Source: an uncultured Prevotellaceae bacterium
GTDB taxonomy: Bacteria > Bacteroidota > Bacteroidia > Bacteroidales > Bacteroidaceae
NCBI GenBank assembly: GCA_947306605.1
Contig: CAMZHB010000051.1
Coordinates: forward strand, 1 to 8,769
DNA: 8,769 bases
Direction: 5' to 3'
This document shows positions 7,505 to 8,769 of this stretch, in pieces. The first letter of the stretch is position 1, and each line of letters begins with the position of its first letter. Under the pieces are notes generated by a model that was not told the DNA's origin, did not search any database, and saw only the letters and a list, made by a program, of their open reading frames with translations. The translations under genes were made by a program, and so were the position numbers.

Positions 7505-7544
7505 GTTCCGAAACGCCGCCTTTGAGCTCCGAAATCCGTCCTCT
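7482..7544. repeat. Three degenerate 21-bp tandem units
   Basis: Units at 7482-7502, 7503-7523 and 7524-7544 share a 21-base period. The second and third agree at 14 of 21 positions with core TCCGAAA. The first shares the GA(G/A)ACGCCGC half with the second. Read on the - strand the period gives a heptapeptide pattern (FRSSKAA FRNAEAA). This explains an open but unconvincing 65-codon minus-strand frame here. The motif also occurs once at 6-26. Confidence 0.5.
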
Positions 7545-7607
7545 GTCGGGGAAATGTAATGATTTCGGAGATTTTTAACGGCGGTTATGGGGGAAAGTGG
7601 TTTTTGG

Positions 7608-7639
7608 TTTGGTTTTCCCAAATATTTACGTTAAATTTG
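7608..7639 (+). promoter_or_regulatory. Bacteroidota promoter for the nitroreductase gene
   Basis: TTTG at 7608-7611, a 20-bp spacer, then TAAATTTG at 7632-7639 match both boxes and the spacing of the Bacteroidota consensus (TTTG, 19-21 bp, TAnnTTTG). Transcription should start near 7646, leaving a leader of about 14 bases. This supports ATG 7660 as the start and makes the gene a transcription unit separate from tamB-tamL. Confidence 0.75.
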
Positions 7640-7659
7640 TAGTCAAAATACCGGAAGAA

Positions 7660-8190
7660 ATGAAGAACGCCGTATTGGAATGTCTGCGCACGCGCCGCAG
7701 TGTGCGCAAGTACCGTAAGGAACAGATTACCGCCGAAGAACTGCAGGCGGTGCTCGAGGCTGGCACGTGGGCGCCAACGGCGCACGGACAGCAGGACCCG
7801 TGGATCGTGGCCGTGCAGCGGCCGGACCTGATGGCGCGGCTGGTGAAGTTGAACGCTGCCGTGCTGGGCACGTCGGGCAACCCTTATTATGACGCGCCGA
7901 CCATCGTGCTGGTGTTCGGTTCGCAGCCCGAGGTGTGGAAGAACACGGTGCAGGACGGGTCGCTGGTGCTCGGCAACATGATGAACGCCGCCCATGCCAT
8001 CGGCCTGGGTTCGTGCTGGATAAACCGCGAAATGGAGATGTTTGCCACGCCCGAGGGCAAGGCCTTGATGAAGGACCTGAGTGTGCCTGAGGGGCTGATG
8101 GGCATCGGTGCCCTGGCGCTGGGCTATGCCGACGGTGAACCGCGCGAGGCCAAACCGCGCAAGGAGGGCTATTGCCGGGTTGTAAGATAA
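7660..8190 (+). CDS. Nitroreductase-family FMN-dependent oxidoreductase
   Basis: 176 residues, a typical size for a compact nitroreductase. Enzymes of this family bind FMN, act as homodimers in the cytoplasm and pass electrons from NAD(P)H to nitro compounds, quinones or other acceptors; the natural substrate cannot be read from the sequence. Visible hallmarks are the N-terminal phosphate/FMN-binding R12-R13-S14-V15-R16 with the downstream Y18, and W37-A38-P39-T40-A41 followed by HGQQDPW (42-48), which corresponds to the family's APSxxNxQPW segment. A glycine-rich GLGSCWI is at 115-121, and SVPEGLMGIGALALGY (141-156) corresponds to the conserved 'P.g..p.a.i.lGyp' strand. ATG 7660 is chosen over an in-frame upstream start at 7597 because the promoter boxes lie between them and the family starts at this point. 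A GGAAGAA sequence directly precedes the ATG. Leucine codons are mostly CTG, unlike the end of tamL. Confidence 0.88.
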   Translation: MKNAVLECLRTRRSVRKYRKEQITAEELQAVLEAGTWAPTAHGQQDPWIVAVQRPDLMARLVKLNAAVLGTSGNPYYDAPTIVLVFGSQPEVWKNTVQDGSLVLGNMMNAAHAIGLGSCWINREMEMFATPEGKALMKDLSVPEGLMGIGALALGYADGEPREAKPRKEGYCRVVR

Positions 8191-8287
8191 TACATAAATG
8201 GACAATACATAATTCATGGTTTCAGAGCCATGTTGTTGATGTAATCAGGTAGAACGAATAAAAACTAATTGAAATAAGTAAGACAGT
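8191..8287. other. Short AT-rich intergenic spacer with direct repeat and small hairpin
   Basis: AATACATAA occurs at 8189-8197 and again at 8204-8212, a 15-base offset. CATGG (8215-8219) can pair with CCATG (8228-8232) around an 8-base loop, but no T-run follows, so I do not call it a terminator. I find no clear TAnnTTTG box for the next gene, which may be co-transcribed with the nitroreductase gene or use a degenerate promoter near 8250-8275. Confidence 0.35.
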
Positions 8288-8769
8288 ATGAAACCTACAT
8301 TGTTTTTGCTCGCTGCCGGCATGGGCAGCCGCTATGGTGGTCTGAAGCAGATGGACGGTCTGGGCCCCAACGGTGAGACGATTATGGACTATTCCATCTA
8401 CGACGCCATCAAGGCCGGTTTCGGCAAACTGGTGTTTGTCATCCGCAAGGATTTTGAGGACGATTTCCGCAAGAAGATTGTCAGCAAGTATGAGAACCAC
8501 CTGCCGGTGGAAGTGGTGTTCCAGTCGCTGGACAAACTGCCCGAGGGCTTCACTGTGCCCGAAGGCCGCGAAAAGCCGTGGGGCACGAACCACGCCGTGA
8601 TGATGGGCGAGGACGTGATTAAGGAACCGTTTGCCGTCATCAACTGTGACGACTTCTACGGCCGTGACTCGTACCGCGTAATGGGCAAGTTCCTCAGCGA
8701 ACTCCCCGAGGGCAGCACGGGCAAGTATGCCATGGTGGGCTTCCGCGTGGGCAACACGTTGAGCGAGAG
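8288..8769 (+). CDS. NDP-sugar-type nucleotidyltransferase, N-terminal part (runs off window)
   Basis: 160 residues are visible with no stop before the window end, so the C-terminus is missing. The protein opens with the NTP-transferase signature LLAAGMGSRYGGLKQ (7-21), the nucleotide-binding loop of the GT-A-like fold used by sugar-1-phosphate nucleotidyl- and related transferases. GTNHAV (99-104) matches the base-contacting 'GTAxAv' segment of the family. The acidic pair in NCDDFYG (D121-D122) sits where the metal-binding Asp is expected. Such enzymes activate a phosphorylated sugar or choline-like group with an NTP for envelope or polysaccharide synthesis; the exact substrate cannot be read. 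ATG 8288 follows an A-rich leader and begins right at the first beta strand. The tandem glycines and Lys-Gln at 17-21 replace the more common Pro-Lys, a variant I associate with a Bacteroidota subgroup. Confidence 0.85.
   Translation, partial: MKPTLFLLAAGMGSRYGGLKQMDGLGPNGETIMDYSIYDAIKAGFGKLVFVIRKDFEDDFRKKIVSKYENHLPVEVVFQSLDKLPEGFTVPEGREKPWGTNHAVMMGEDVIKEPFAVINCDDFYGRDSYRVMGKFLSELPEGSTGKYAMVGFRVGNTLSE

Noticed and set aside
7424..7621. 65-codon minus-strand frame in the intergenic region
   Set aside because: It is produced by the 21-bp repeats and palindrome read backwards (heptapeptide-like FRSSKAA FRNAEAA), has no promoter or leader features, and overlaps the nitroreductase promoter.
7597..7659. 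Extended N-terminus for the nitroreductase
   Set aside because: The added 21 residues would be encoded by the promoter boxes at 7608-7639 and do not resemble the family's N-terminus, which begins at ATG 7660.
8215..8232. Terminator after the nitroreductase gene
   Set aside because: The stem is only 5 bp with an 8-base loop and is followed by TTGTTGATG rather than a T-run.

Overview
The window looks like a chromosomal segment from a member of the Bacteroidales, most likely Prevotellaceae. The reasons are two exact Bacteroidota-type -7 promoter boxes (TAnnTTTG), A-rich leaders instead of clear Shine-Dalgarno sites, and the tamB-tamL gene pair in the Bacteroidota arrangement, with a lipidated TamA. 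The genus is an inference. All supported genes lie on the + strand.

Positions 1-180 are non-coding. They hold one copy of a 21-bp degenerate intergenic motif, a small hairpin and the promoter box for tamB. From 181 to 4856 lies tamB, a giant inner-membrane-anchored periplasmic protein. It is broken into two reading frames by a 62-bp insertion near codon 204. The insertion is built as an exact 31-bp direct repeat separated by a 31-bp spacer. Removing 62 bp restores one uninterrupted protein of about 1548 residues. Five bases further on, tamL (4862-7372) encodes a lipoprotein of the Omp85/TamA superfamily with a C-terminal outer-membrane beta-barrel. The two products are expected to form an envelope-spanning module for outer-membrane biogenesis.

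The 287-bp gap 7373-7659 has a weak terminator-like hairpin, an 18-bp-stem palindrome, degenerate 21-bp tandem units and a textbook Bacteroidota promoter. This promoter drives a small nitroreductase-family flavoprotein gene (7660-8190). After another 97 bp an NTP-transferase-fold sugar nucleotidyltransferase begins at 8288 and runs off the window end. The last two genes have no visible functional link to tamB-tamL.

I do not see an entirely new multi-gene system. The parts most worth a second look are the repeat-spacer-repeat disruption of tamB, which ends in an ATGA stop/start overlap that could allow reinitiation; the intergenic 21-bp motif that flanks the tam operon; and the large charged, His/Lys-rich insertion in the first periplasmic domain of TamL.
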